Of a stretch of DNA of 64,000 nucleotides, positions 9,421 to 17,719 are shown in pieces. The notes under the pieces were generated by a model, which was not told the origin of the DNA, ran no database searches, and worked only from the letters and a program-made list of their open reading frames with translations. Position numbers and translations under genes: made by a program. The first letter of the stretch is position 1; every line of letters starts with the position of its first letter. Source of the stretch: Zygotorulaspora mrakii (Eukaryota > Ascomycota > Saccharomycetes > Saccharomycetales > Saccharomycetaceae); assembly GCF_013402915.1 (NCBI RefSeq), contig NC_050719.1:62001-126000 (forward strand), in the 5' to 3' direction.

Positions 9421-10413
9421 TATACCTTTAGTTACACTTCTTTGAATATCACGAATTAATATCAAAATAAATTCACATACACCGCTAATTGTCATTCATA
9501 TCCCTCTAAGCTGAACGATGAAGTGCCACAATTATTTATTTTTGTCACTGTTGATGCTGCATCCACCTTTAAAAATATCAACAGTCACGTGGTAAAGCTG
9601 TGCGCCGTTTTCAAGTTTCGAGTATTTAAGCAATGAGCAGAAAGATTTTCACTTTTCAGCTATACCTCAAGATGATAAGACAACGATCAATATGAGAGAA
9701 AGAGAGAGTTAATGCGCGGAGCAATGATATATCGAAGCTCTTTTTGTGTTGAATTTATCGCAGTGCTATTGACCACTCTTTTCTATCACATTTTCGTCTG
9801 CACAACTTAAGTTTGTTGAGTTCAATTTAAATATTGAATACTCTTCGAATGTGTCTCTGTGCACAGAATGGGTTTCCTTCCAGTTCCGTGTCCCGGGAAC
9901 AGTCCTTTTTGCTTTTGCTGATCCGAATAAAGAACAGCACTCTTTGTCTAATTGAATATCTGATTGTTCGCAACCTTAACAATTGAGTTTTTCAAGTGTT
10001 TGGTCTACAGTCATGGTTTTCAGGACATCAAGAGTTAAATGAAATGCATCTAGGGAGTTCATGGAACCTTTGTTTGCTTTTTTCGACGTCGGGGACACTA
10101 CTCTCAATTGGAATCGAGTTGCATCAAAGTTGTGACAAATTCTTAACTATTTTGGACTTCAAATTGTCACAAGTTCAGTGTGTGTTTCAACCGCTTTCTC
10201 TCGTGATTGTTAACGTTCTCAGATTTTTTAATAGCCCAATAAGAGTTTTTCTTTTTGTGGCTAGTTAAAAATCTGTGATCAATGAGGGCAGTCTATTTAC
10301 GTTGAAAAATATTAGGCAAAGTGAGGTTCGAGGAAGGATACATTTTATGTTTAGTTATTTATACAGGCTCCGTTTCCTGCTCTTGCTCGTGTCTCTATCG
10401 AGACGGTCGTATA
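9421..10413. other. Gene-free kilobase between KRE28 and RBA50; possible ncRNA locus
   Basis: No open frame here has an ATG start and protein-like composition. The stretch is long for this genome and contains stem-forming segments. A 9-bp perfect inverted pair (10130-10138 with 10164-10172) lies at one place. A second, GTTCC paired with GGAAC around an 8-base loop, lies near 9880-9900. A TATA-like TATAAATA on the minus strand near 10363-10372 could drive a minus-strand transcript. From memory, S. cerevisiae has the H/ACA snoRNA gene SNR84 immediately downstream of RBA50. The same flank here is this gap. I could not verify box H/ACA elements or guide pairing. Confidence 0.3.
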
Positions 10414-11718
10414 TTACTTATCTCTGAAATCACCACCGCCGCTTTTCCACAACCAGAGCGCATCAACGGCGTAATTCCTTACTGATATGTGTTTTGTCTT
10501 TTTTTCATCCGCTGCATCATTTAAGCATTCTGATATTCTACAGACTTTACAAAGATCCCAAAACATCGAGTAGATTTTATTTATGACTTCTTTTGAACCT
10601 CCGTCACGCTGGTAAGTCTCTAAATCCACCTCAGGGACGAGCTGGTAGTAAGATTGCTTTCCCAACTTGTAAAGTATTCTACCCAATGTTTGTATCGCGA
10701 TCGATCTTTGCGCAGAAAAACTTGATCTTGAAAGTCGCTGCAGCTCCGGCATCGTGTAACCGGCAAGATTAGCATCGTCTGAATGATGGTGTAAGGCTGA
10801 GTGTGTTGTTGAATGAATTTCTCTTGTTGGTGGTACTAAATTTCCCTTAAAATCAAATCTACATTGTGAAACGTCATTGATTACCTGTGGCTTGTCAGAA
10901 TCATCTAGCGGTTCCATCCATTTCAACTTTTCAATATCCTTCGGAAGATCAGGGAAAAATTTTTGATGAACTTTCTCGTTGAAATCTGGATCATTTAGAT
11001 CCAACTTTTGAAATTCAAGCTCAATTTCTTGACTATTTTCATGTTTAATGAAATGCACATCGTTGAGAAGTTCCTCATTTGACATATGGTCTATGGATTG
11101 AGCCATTTGGAAGTCCAGCGGTGCAACATCGTCTTCATCGAGCCGCTCGATAGACGCGTTTTCAGAACTTGCCTCCTTCTCTTGGAGAAAATCCTCCACT
11201 GTAGGCTTCTTATTTGTGCTGATACCAAGTGCCTGATCAACCTGATCATCATCCAAAGGCAACAGGTCATTGACAGAATCCGTCCCACCTATCCAGGTAC
11301 CTGGTGCACCATCTATATCGGCAAACAAAGGAGCATTGTCACCTTTACTTTTCTTGTTGATATTTTTTATAAGTTTTTGCAAAAGTTTCGGGTCAAAAGA
11401 CTCCAAAAGTTCCTGTCTTTCTCGCAGAATTTCCTCCTTCGACATATTCTGAAGGACCTGAAGATTTTCATTATGGATCGACAACGCTTCCGATCTTTGG
11501 CGGGAGCCACTGGGGGGTTCTTTCGAACATGAAACACCATTATCTTTCTTCTCTTTCGCCCTTGCTTGGGCGCCCTTCTCACGCAGCCTCTGTTTCCAAG
11601 ACGAGATCTTTGTTGGCCTGTACAGCTCCGGAAACCCGTTCACATTGCATGGTGGATCTGGCGAATTTGGTGCATCAGGAACCGCATCATGCTCTACAAT
11701 GTCACCCAGAAGACTCAT
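10414..11718 (-). CDS. RBA50: RBA50, RNA polymerase II assembly factor (RPAP1 family)
   Basis: 434 residues (S. cerevisiae Rba50 439); ATG at 11716-11718, TAA at 10414-10416. Rba50 is a cytoplasmic factor needed for assembly of RNA polymerase II, mainly the Rpb3 subcomplex, and is the yeast counterpart of RPAP1. The N-terminal RPAP1 signature is clear: ELYRPTKISSWKQRLREKG at residues 31-49. A second conserved block follows in the C-terminal half: FDFKGNLVPP, then the H-rich TTHSALHHHSDD, AGYTMPELQRLSRSSFSAQR and LGRILYKLGK. The middle is acidic and low-complexity. SNA2 lies 202 bp upstream on the same strand, as in YDR525W-A/YDR527W. Confidence 0.92.
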   Translation of the reverse strand: MSLLGDIVEHDAVPDAPNSPDPPCNVNGFPELYRPTKISSWKQRLREKGAQARAKEKKDNGVSCSKEPPSGSRQRSEALSIHNENLQVLQNMSKEEILRERQELLESFDPKLLQKLIKNINKKSKGDNAPLFADIDGAPGTWIGGTDSVNDLLPLDDDQVDQALGISTNKKPTVEDFLQEKEASSENASIERLDEDDVAPLDFQMAQSIDHMSNEELLNDVHFIKHENSQEIELEFQKLDLNDPDFNEKVHQKFFPDLPKDIEKLKWMEPLDDSDKPQVINDVSQCRFDFKGNLVPPTREIHSTTHSALHHHSDDANLAGYTMPELQRLSRSSFSAQRSIAIQTLGRILYKLGKQSYYQLVPEVDLETYQRDGGSKEVINKIYSMFWDLCKVCRISECLNDAADEKKTKHISVRNYAVDALWLWKSGGGDFRDK

Positions 11719-11920
11719 ATCCAGCTCGTAGTATTGTCCGTTGTACCAACGTCGGCGTCTTTCTCCCAGTTATCGTGCACTGGAACTATTCAGTTGTATG
11801 ATGAATATTCTATTCAAATCGAGAGATGACCTGCGTCGTAGAAAACTACACTTTCCATATTTTGCTTTATGTCAAAAAGGTGTTATAATATATAGCTTAC
11901 AGATGGGATAGATAGATAGA

Positions 11921-12160
11921 TTAAGCAGTGGCGCCGTAGTCGTTATTGTTAGCTGGTTCTAATAGGCCAGCCTGCCCCTCCTTTTCGAACGGATGTTGGC
12001 TAATGACCCAAAGTGCATGGACCAGGCCTGGCAAAAAACCTAGCAGAAATAGCAGTACATTGATTAGAAAATCTTTTGTAAAAAAACCTCTCTTAATCCA
12101 GACTGCTACTGGAGGTAAGAAAATCGCAATAAATACTAAAAACCAATCGCGTGCGTGCAT
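11921..12160 (-). CDS. SNA2: SNA2, small Pmp3/SNA-family membrane protein
   Basis: 79 residues, the same length as S. cerevisiae Sna2; ATG at 12158-12160, TAA at 11921-11923. Two hydrophobic segments (about residues 6-22 and 31-53) are joined by a short basic loop, with the family pattern IFLPPVAVWIKRGF and LLGFLPGLVHALWV. Pmp3-like proteolipids affect membrane potential and cation tolerance; Sna2 in S. cerevisiae is a vacuolar/lipid-particle protein sorted by AP adaptors, and its function is poorly defined. The C-terminal tail (PFEKEGQAGLLEPANNN) is longer than in Pmp3 and contains an acidic-dileucine-like element, fitting Sna2. Located between RBA50 and DCG1. Confidence 0.93.
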   Translation of the reverse strand: MHARDWFLVFIAIFLPPVAVWIKRGFFTKDFLINVLLFLLGFLPGLVHALWVISQHPFEKEGQAGLLEPANNNDYGATA

Positions 12161-12316
12161 TTTTATTTAGCTTGTCGCAGTGGCTTCTTGATTACACCTA
12201 CAAAGTTAAAACTTCAAATAACACAGACATTAACCTCTCCGATATCTATCAGCTGCTTTTATAAAAGATATACAGTTCTCAAAGGGGGGATGTGGCGCGC
12301 GAGCGTGCAGAGAATA

Positions 12317-13060
12317 TCATTCACAACGACGGCGCTCTGTAGCCAGAAAAGTTGCATTTGTGACAAGCGTCTGAAATCCGAGAACTATGGGATCAACAAA
12401 TGTAATTTTGCCGCCGAGCATATTTGTTAGTTTGTACTGCATGCCTGAGAATCCAGCGCATCCAAGAATAACCACTTCAGAACCCAGACGTGCAATGTTG
12501 TAGTCCTCAATGCGCTGCGCTATGCGATTAAAATTGGAACTGTTGTGAAGCTCCAGCACTTGAAGGTTCGTTGACACGGTACCCCTCCAGAGACTTCTAC
12601 TAATGGTATCGGTTGTGAGGAATTTTTGCGTCTGCTCGTCGAGGATTGCGACCCACTCCGCATTCGAAGTGATGATTGAGAAGGGTCTGCCGAGAGCAAG
12701 CGACGAGAAGGCCACCGAGCAACTTAGCAGTCCCACGACCAGGGGAGCCGCAGGGAGCGCCTGGATGGCGGCGGCAAGCGGATGGTCCGAGAAGCAAGCG
12801 ACTAGAATGCCGTCGTAGGAGCGGTAGTGGTACTGCGAGGAGGGGTCCTGCAACAGGGGTAGGCATGCTTCGCAGCTTTCCCGGCTGCTCTCTAAACCGT
12901 CAATCTGACGAGGCGACCCCTGCGGACCTGTCATATATGTGACAGCTATGACCGGCGGTTGCGTTTCTTCGGCATCGCCGAGACAGCGCTCTACACTTGT
13001 CCGGATTTCGTCAGTCATCGACTGTGTGCTGTTGGGGTTGACAACGAGCAACTTGACCAT
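12317..13060 (-). CDS. DCG1: DCG1-like Asp/Glu/hydantoin racemase-family protein
   Basis: 247 residues (S. cerevisiae Dcg1 244); ATG at 13058-13060, TGA at 12317-12319. It belongs to the Asp/Glu racemase superfamily, hydantoin-racemase branch. The N-terminal VVNPNSTQSMT phosphate/substrate loop is present, and the two superfamily cysteines are in place: C89 in ILVACFSDHP and C201 in ILGCAGFSGM. Dcg1 is a nitrogen-catabolite-regulated protein of unknown substrate. In S. cerevisiae it sits inside the DAL allantoin cluster on chromosome IX; here it stands alone between SNA2 and a cell-wall gene. Its GC-rich codon use differs visibly from the neighbours. GATAAG elements upstream suggest GATA-factor control. 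Confidence 0.93.
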   Translation of the reverse strand: MVKLLVVNPNSTQSMTDEIRTSVERCLGDAEETQPPVIAVTYMTGPQGSPRQIDGLESSRESCEACLPLLQDPSSQYHYRSYDGILVACFSDHPLAAAIQALPAAPLVVGLLSCSVAFSSLALGRPFSIITSNAEWVAILDEQTQKFLTTDTISRSLWRGTVSTNLQVLELHNSSNFNRIAQRIEDYNIARLGSEVVILGCAGFSGMQYKLTNMLGGKITFVDPIVLGFQTLVTNATFLATERRRCE

Positions 13061-13373
13061 GCTGTTCTGGTTATTGCGACGCGCCAGAGATCACTGCGTG
13101 AGGCGCACAACCCGTCTCCACCCTTGGCAGACGAGACAGCACCATCGGTCTGCCAGCCCACCATAATATACGCTGCGACACTACCCAAGACGCTCCACGA
13201 TAGCGTGCCATGATAGCCTTCCGCGATAGGCAGAAGCCAGACGCCAGACGCCAGACGCCATATGTGCACGCGCGGGGCCATCTCCTATCACCACTGCTGC
13301 TCCAATGAATCGCCATTTCCTCAGAGCTGACCTGGCGCAGTGTGACTCAGCCGAAGTGCCGTTGCTCGAGCAC

Positions 13374-13379
13374 GATAAG
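13374..13379 (+). promoter_or_regulatory. GATAAG element (NCR, Gln3/Gat1/Dal80 type) upstream of DCG1
   Basis: A perfect GATAAG 314 bp upstream of the DCG1 ATG. A second in the other orientation (CTTATC) lies at 13502-13507. Allantoin-pathway genes are controlled through paired GATAAG sites, so this fits DCG1. The motif is only six bases and could occur by chance. Confidence 0.4.
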
Positions 13380-13501
13380 CCGAGAGGAGTCGGTAACAAC
13401 GGCGCAATAACGGCGCGCCCTGACGCCACCACCACCTCCGGCTGGCCAGTAGGAAAAAAACTCGAGCCGACTTTTTTCCCAGCAGCTAGCGAGAAAGGCG
13501 C

Positions 13502-13507
13502 CTTATC
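13502..13507 (-). promoter_or_regulatory. Second GATAAG element in the DCG1 promoter
   Basis: CTTATC on the plus strand, i.e. GATAAG reading toward DCG1, 442 bp upstream of its ATG. It pairs with the site at 13374. Confidence 0.35.
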
Positions 13508-13971
13508 GCTTCGCCTCCGTAACGCGTGAACCGTATGGCAGCAGGACCGTGTGAGCTTGCGAGCGCGTTTTGGGTCTCTACAGGCCAAGATCTCGCTCTA
13601 GTCTCAATTTGCTTGCTAATTTGGGAAAGACCAGCAACAAACGCAGAGCTGGAGATGCGCGTATATCAAAAGAGTCTGGACTGAGCGACGCGTTGCTTCT
13701 AAAGCGCGCGCACCTCCTCCACGATCACCAGGGCTATTGGAGCCATTTTTGGTTAGACGTTAAAGTATAGGCTTTTGGATTTTGGCCCTGGTCCTGTTTT
13801 GGTGTCTCGGTCTCTTTTCTCTTTCGCTCTTTTCTGTTCTGCATTCCCTGTGCTTACTGCAAAAATAGCGTTCTTTTTCCCAGTTGATCAATAAAAAAAT
13901 TTTTCTTTTCTTTTCGGTGGTAAGTGAGGACATTCGAAAAAGCGATTAAAGAGCGGTTGCTCAAAAAATTG

Positions 13972-13977
13972 TATAAA
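13972..13977 (+). promoter_or_regulatory. TATA box of small GPI cell-wall gene
   Basis: TATAAA 109 bases upstream of the ATG at 14086, in a T-rich then A-rich promoter with a CT-rich leader, the layout of strongly expressed yeast genes. Confidence 0.5.
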
Positions 13978-14085
13978 GGCAGAGGGTTGCCTCTGGTCTG
14001 CTTACATTTTCAGATATTTGTTTTTCTACTACTACTAAAAGACTACTAAAAGACCAAGTGTTATCAATACATCAAGTTATCAGAA

Positions 14086-14298
14086 ATGCAATTCAAGAAC
14101 TTTGTCGCTACTTTCGCCGTCGCTACCGCTGTCTCTGCACAAGCTGTTAACAGTAGTAATGTTACCAACGGTACCAACGGTACCAACAACTCTAACGGTA
14201 CCACTACCTCCACTTCAACCGGTGCTGCTAGCTCCAATGTATTGAACGCTGGTGTTTTCGGTGCTGCCGTTGCTGCTGGTGTTGCTTTCTTATTCTAA
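14086..14298 (+). CDS. Small GPI-anchored cell-wall protein (YDR524C-B/YCL048W-A type)
   Basis: 70 residues, ATG at 14086, TAA at 14296-14298. The layout is complete in miniature. There is a signal peptide [20 protein letters not shown] (residues 1-20) and a Ser/Thr/Asn core with about five N-glycosylation sequons (NSS, NVT, NGT). The hydrophobic C terminus [16 protein letters not shown] fits GPI-anchor addition. S. cerevisiae has a pair of such tiny proteins, YDR524C-B next to AGE1 and YCL048W-A next to SPS22. This single copy next to AGE1 is in the expected place and orientation. Its role is not established; a structural cell-wall part is likely. A TATA box and pyrimidine-rich leader suggest high expression. 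Confidence 0.88.
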   Translation: MQFKNFVATFAVATAVSAQAVNSSNVTNGTNGTNNSNGTTTSTSTGAASSNVLNAGVFGAAVAAGVAFLF

Positions 14299-14716
14299 TT
14301 TTAAAGGAGAAAATGAGTTAATCCAGAGAAGCGTTTTCCTTGTGGGTGCGCTTTTTTGACTTTTTATCAAACTTTATAGAATTACAGGGCAACATGTTAT
14401 TGCAGGTTCATAATATGTGATTTAAAAGAACAACAAAAACTGTCAGATTTTATTCTTTACATCAAAACATTACCTTTTTTACCTAATTTTAAATAAACTC
14501 AACATCACTATAAATCTAGGAAACTTATGTTTATGTGTGTAACTTTTTAATACTTGTTCAATTAATTGAATTTTTTTGTCTACCTTCATTCATTGTATTC
14601 ACTCGCTTGTTTTTCCTGTTCCGTACGCATCGTATCCTTTAACATTTTTTTTTGGAACTACCGGTTGCACTCCCAACATCCGACCAACTGAAACGGGGAG
14701 GTTGGACCATAAGATC
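14299..14716. other. Intergenic, AGE1 upstream region
   Basis: About 420 bp, AT-rich. The AGE1 frame is open back to 14576 but has no ATG before 14717, so the extra codons are probably leader. No motif I would defend. Confidence 0.6.
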
Positions 14717-17242
14717 ATGGGTCAGTCGGCGAGTACCAGTGGTGATGTGTCTTCCTACAACTTGAGGCGACACAGAGAGTATTTTGTGCAGTTTAATGAC
14801 ACTTTCGTACCGCTTGTAACACCAGCTTATGTTTACGACTTCAATGTTCGAGTAAAACGACCTTCGCAGTTGGAGGTCTTCACTCTTCAGGATAAACTGG
14901 TCCACAGGCAGTCCTTAAGTGTCAGTGCAGGTGGCAGTTGTGTCCTAGTCGTCGCCAGCATTACCGTGCCGAGTGCTGCGTTCTACAAGGTCAAGATATT
15001 CGACCTATCTGTTGTTGTATTCTTTGAAGATAGTTCAGTCAAGCAGATTACACCGCCGGAATTTAGTAACGCGCTGCCAAATTGGCTACCAGATAGCATT
15101 GATTTTAGAAATATCGTGGCTTCAATGGAAACAGATCTTCAACATTTTCAAAAAAGTTCCGTTTGGAAAAATTTATTGGATTCTCTTACAAAGATCAACG
15201 ATACTTTAATTCAACTTTCACAACTTTTGGGTAGCGTTACAAAAATTTCGTTTCCATCCTTATCGCACCGAAATATTTTGATTGAGTTGTTGAGCGCTGG
15301 TCTATTTGATAGAATTCGGTCTTTCAAAACAAATCAGGTCGATGTTTTCTCAAAAAATTTGTCACATAGCGTTATCAATCCATTGCATGAATTTAATGCT
15401 TTCAATAGCCAGAATCAGAAAACCGTGAGTAAAATTCAAAAAAACTTTAATGAGCTGACAAAATCTTTCTATGTTAATCCATCACAGACTCATTCGCCAC
15501 TGCATTCAAAAAGGGACTTCGAATTAGCGAGATTGGACTACTATGATTTGTTATATCAATCATTATATAATGGATTACCACTAAGAAAATTTGCAAGCTC
15601 AATATGTCTGTTCCTGTATAACAAAAGGATCAGTGAGTCAGAATTCAATTTATCCTATATGCCAAGAGTAAACGCATTAAGAGCATCCATCAAGAGGTCA
15701 AAAGATTTCCAAGAGCTTGCTACGCTGCATCAAGGTTTCAAAATTTCAAGTAATTTCAAGGAAGATATTGTCTTGATACGGTATCTCAAGCAGAATGGCA
15801 ATTCAATTGATACTTTAAACAGTAACGAATCAACTACTACATCTTCGTCTACTTCAGGTCATTGGCATAGACAATGGATAGTGCTAAATGACTATATTTT
15901 GCAACTTTATTCAACTTCAAAAAAGTTACAAAACAATACCAGTTCACGCTTTCATCAAATCAATTTATCCTTCGCATGCATTAAACAAATCAACGCCAAG
16001 ACTTTAGATGTCATTACCACGGGTTCACCACTGACTATCTCAGTACCGACGCATCTTCAGACACAGATACCAGCAGCAGCGACAAATGGAACAGCACCGT
16101 TATCGTCAACAGCATATTCAACCTCAACTACAACTGCAGTAGGCACCACACCTAATGATGACCTTGTCTCGCCGGTTCGATTTCTTTTGCAATTTCACAA
16201 TGAAAACGAAATGAAGACGTGGTTGAGTGCTTTAAGGCAACAGGCCACACAAGAAATTCATAGTAGCTCAAAATCAATGCTTACAAATGAATCTACACAT
16301 TCTTTGAAAAATGAAAGTAATAGTCTGCTGTCTATTGTTAAAAATCAACACGAATCAAATTCCACATGTTGTGATTGTGGTAGTACAGAATCGGTTGAAT
16401 GGATTTCAATTAATATATTATGTGTTGTTTGTATTAAATGCTCAGGGGTTCACAGATCAATGGGTTCACATATTTCAAAAATGAGATCTTTAACCTTGGA
16501 TAATTTTGCATCTCCGGAAATTCTCCAACTAATTCAGCACAATGTTTCTAATTCAAACGTTAATTCGATATACGAAAGTTCATCCACAAAGAGGGAAAGA
16601 ATTTCATCAACGTCGACTGATGCTGAAAGATCTCAATACATTATTGAGAAATATCAGTTGAAAACGTTTGTAGATGACGGTAAGCAGGCTCGTAAGAAAT
16701 CTTTCAAAGCTCTCATAAAAGCTATTCATTTGAATAGTATTTATCTCCTACAGAAGTGCATTGCGCAATCTAGTGATTCATTAAAAGAGATAATTGAAGC
16801 GGAAAAAGGAACGACCAATAGTGATCAACCACAGGCGTCTATTTTTCAGTATTCATTGAAGCACCACGAAATGGTAAACGCACATCCCATCTTTTTCATA
16901 ACTGAGTTTTTACTCATTAATGGAGTTCCAATAGATAAATTACCCCGAGATACTCAAAACTGGGCCCCAGATGTTCTAGATTATTGGAAAAGCAGGATAG
17001 AAATATACGGGACATACAAACCTGTCACGCTAAACTGCCAGAAAGAAGAAAATATTTCCATTAAGCCATCTAATAGCAAGTCCCAGTTACCAGCATTAAC
17101 TATCCCTTCAGATAAATCTAATAAACGGTGGAGCTTGAATCCTATTTCTGCATCAGCTCAGTTAAAGTCACCAACTAACTTGTTGGCGATGCATAAATCT
17201 CTTAAATTACCTAAAAGGGGAGCAAATACCCACAAGGAATAA
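14717..17242 (+). CDS. AGE1: AGE1, ArfGAP with N-terminal BAR/PH-like region
   Basis: I start at the first ATG in frame, 14717 (MGQSASTSG), giving 841 residues; stop TAA at 17240-17242. The ArfGAP zinc finger is complete: CX2CX17CX2C with C551, C554, C572 and C575, followed by the arginine-finger motif GVHRSMGSH (R580). Age1 activates GTP hydrolysis by Arf1/2 and acts in trans-Golgi transport. Upstream lies a helical region (~140-390) reminiscent of a BAR domain. After it comes a PH-like segment (HWHRQWIVLNDYILQLY near 392-408, ending NEMKTWLSALRQQ), split by a Ser/Thr-rich insert. From memory S. cerevisiae Age1 is only 482 aa, so this protein carries a much longer N terminus, resembling ACAP/ASAP-type ArfGAPs. 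Confidence 0.92.
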   Translation: MGQSASTSGDVSSYNLRRHREYFVQFNDTFVPLVTPAYVYDFNVRVKRPSQLEVFTLQDKLVHRQSLSVSAGGSCVLVVASITVPSAAFYKVKIFDLSVVVFFEDSSVKQITPPEFSNALPNWLPDSIDFRNIVASMETDLQHFQKSSVWKNLLDSLTKINDTLIQLSQLLGSVTKISFPSLSHRNILIELLSAGLFDRIRSFKTNQVDVFSKNLSHSVINPLHEFNAFNSQNQKTVSKIQKNFNELTKSFYVNPSQTHSPLHSKRDFELARLDYYDLLYQSLYNGLPLRKFASSICLFLYNKRISESEFNLSYMPRVNALRASIKRSKDFQELATLHQGFKISSNFKEDIVLIRYLKQNGNSIDTLNSNESTTTSSSTSGHWHRQWIVLNDYILQLYSTSKKLQNNTSSRFHQINLSFACIKQINAKTLDVITTGSPLTISVPTHLQTQIPAAATNGTAPLSSTAYSTSTTTAVGTTPNDDLVSPVRFLLQFHNENEMKTWLSALRQQATQEIHSSSKSMLTNESTHSLKNESNSLLSIVKNQHESNSTCCDCGSTESVEWISINILCVVCIKCSGVHRSMGSHISKMRSLTLDNFASPEILQLIQHNVSNSNVNSIYESSSTKRERISSTSTDAERSQYIIEKYQLKTFVDDGKQARKKSFKALIKAIHLNSIYLLQKCIAQSSDSLKEIIEAEKGTTNSDQPQASIFQYSLKHHEMVNAHPIFFITEFLLINGVPIDKLPRDTQNWAPDVLDYWKSRIEIYGTYKPVTLNCQKEENISIKPSNSKSQLPALTIPSDKSNKRWSLNPISASAQLKSPTNLLAMHKSLKLPKRGANTHKE

Positions 17243-17719
17243 TTCTATATGATAACGAGCGCTTCAATAATATATGTATAAGTTTTTCTGTTTTTGTTTT
17301 TTTTGTCATCAACTCGTCTTCAAATTACGCGACACAAATTAATACCGAATACTTTGTGATTGTGAATCCTGTATTTTATTAAAAAAGCGAGCAACAAAGA
17401 GACCTTACAAAAAAGTTTTCCAACCCTTCAAGTGTCTTTGAGTACCATCCATCTTATCCGCCACCTTTGGGAGCTAATTCAAAGCTATCTCCTCTTTAGT
17501 GAAACCACAAACGGCAAAAACATCATTGCATAGGACGATTTTAAACCTGCGAATAGCAATATCAAGAGATTTTCTTTTAATTAAGTTGTTGCTAAAAAGA
17601 ATTCGGATAAAGAGCAGACTGATCGCAGTTGTTTCATTGTGAAATATCACTGCTGAGAAACCTTGCTATATATAGCTGAGTCGAAATATAATAAAGGCCA
17701 AAAAATCAACATCAAAAGT
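17243..17719. other. Intergenic, SPS1 promoter
   Basis: 477 bp between AGE1 stop and SPS1 start, AT-rich with T-runs. The only motif of note is the Ndt80-type site listed at 17331. Confidence 0.6.
17331..17339 (+). promoter_or_regulatory. Middle sporulation element (Ndt80 site) upstream of SPS1
   Basis: GACACAAAT matches the MSE consensus DNCRCAAAW at every position. It is ~380 bp upstream of the SPS1 ATG. SPS1 is a classical middle-sporulation gene in S. cerevisiae. Confidence 0.5.

Larger units (their letters stand above)
13061..14085. other. Intergenic, divergent DCG1/cell-wall gene region, GC-rich then AT-rich
   Basis: About 1 kb between divergent starts. The first ~680 bp are unusually GC-rich (line 13381-13440 counts 40 G+C in 60). 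A small tandem repeat of GCCAGAC, about three copies, lies at 13236-13257. From ~13740 the composition turns abruptly AT-rich, with T- and A-runs and a TATA box that belong to the downstream gene. Open frames in the GC-rich part (for example 13181-13588 minus, 13305-13529 plus) are by-products of low stop-codon frequency and resemble nothing. Confidence 0.6.

Noticed and set aside
9418..9495. 25-residue N-terminal extension of KRE28 from an upstream ATG
   Set aside because: Hydrophobic extension is not expected in a kinetochore protein; the downstream Met aligns with the known start.
11086..11532. 148-codon open frame on the plus strand
   Set aside because: Antisense to RBA50, which is well supported by conserved motifs; no homology recognised.
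13181..13588. 135-codon minus-strand frame and several others around 12600-13600
   Set aside because: GC-rich DNA has few stop codons by chance; no ATG-led domain or signal, and frames overlap in all directions.
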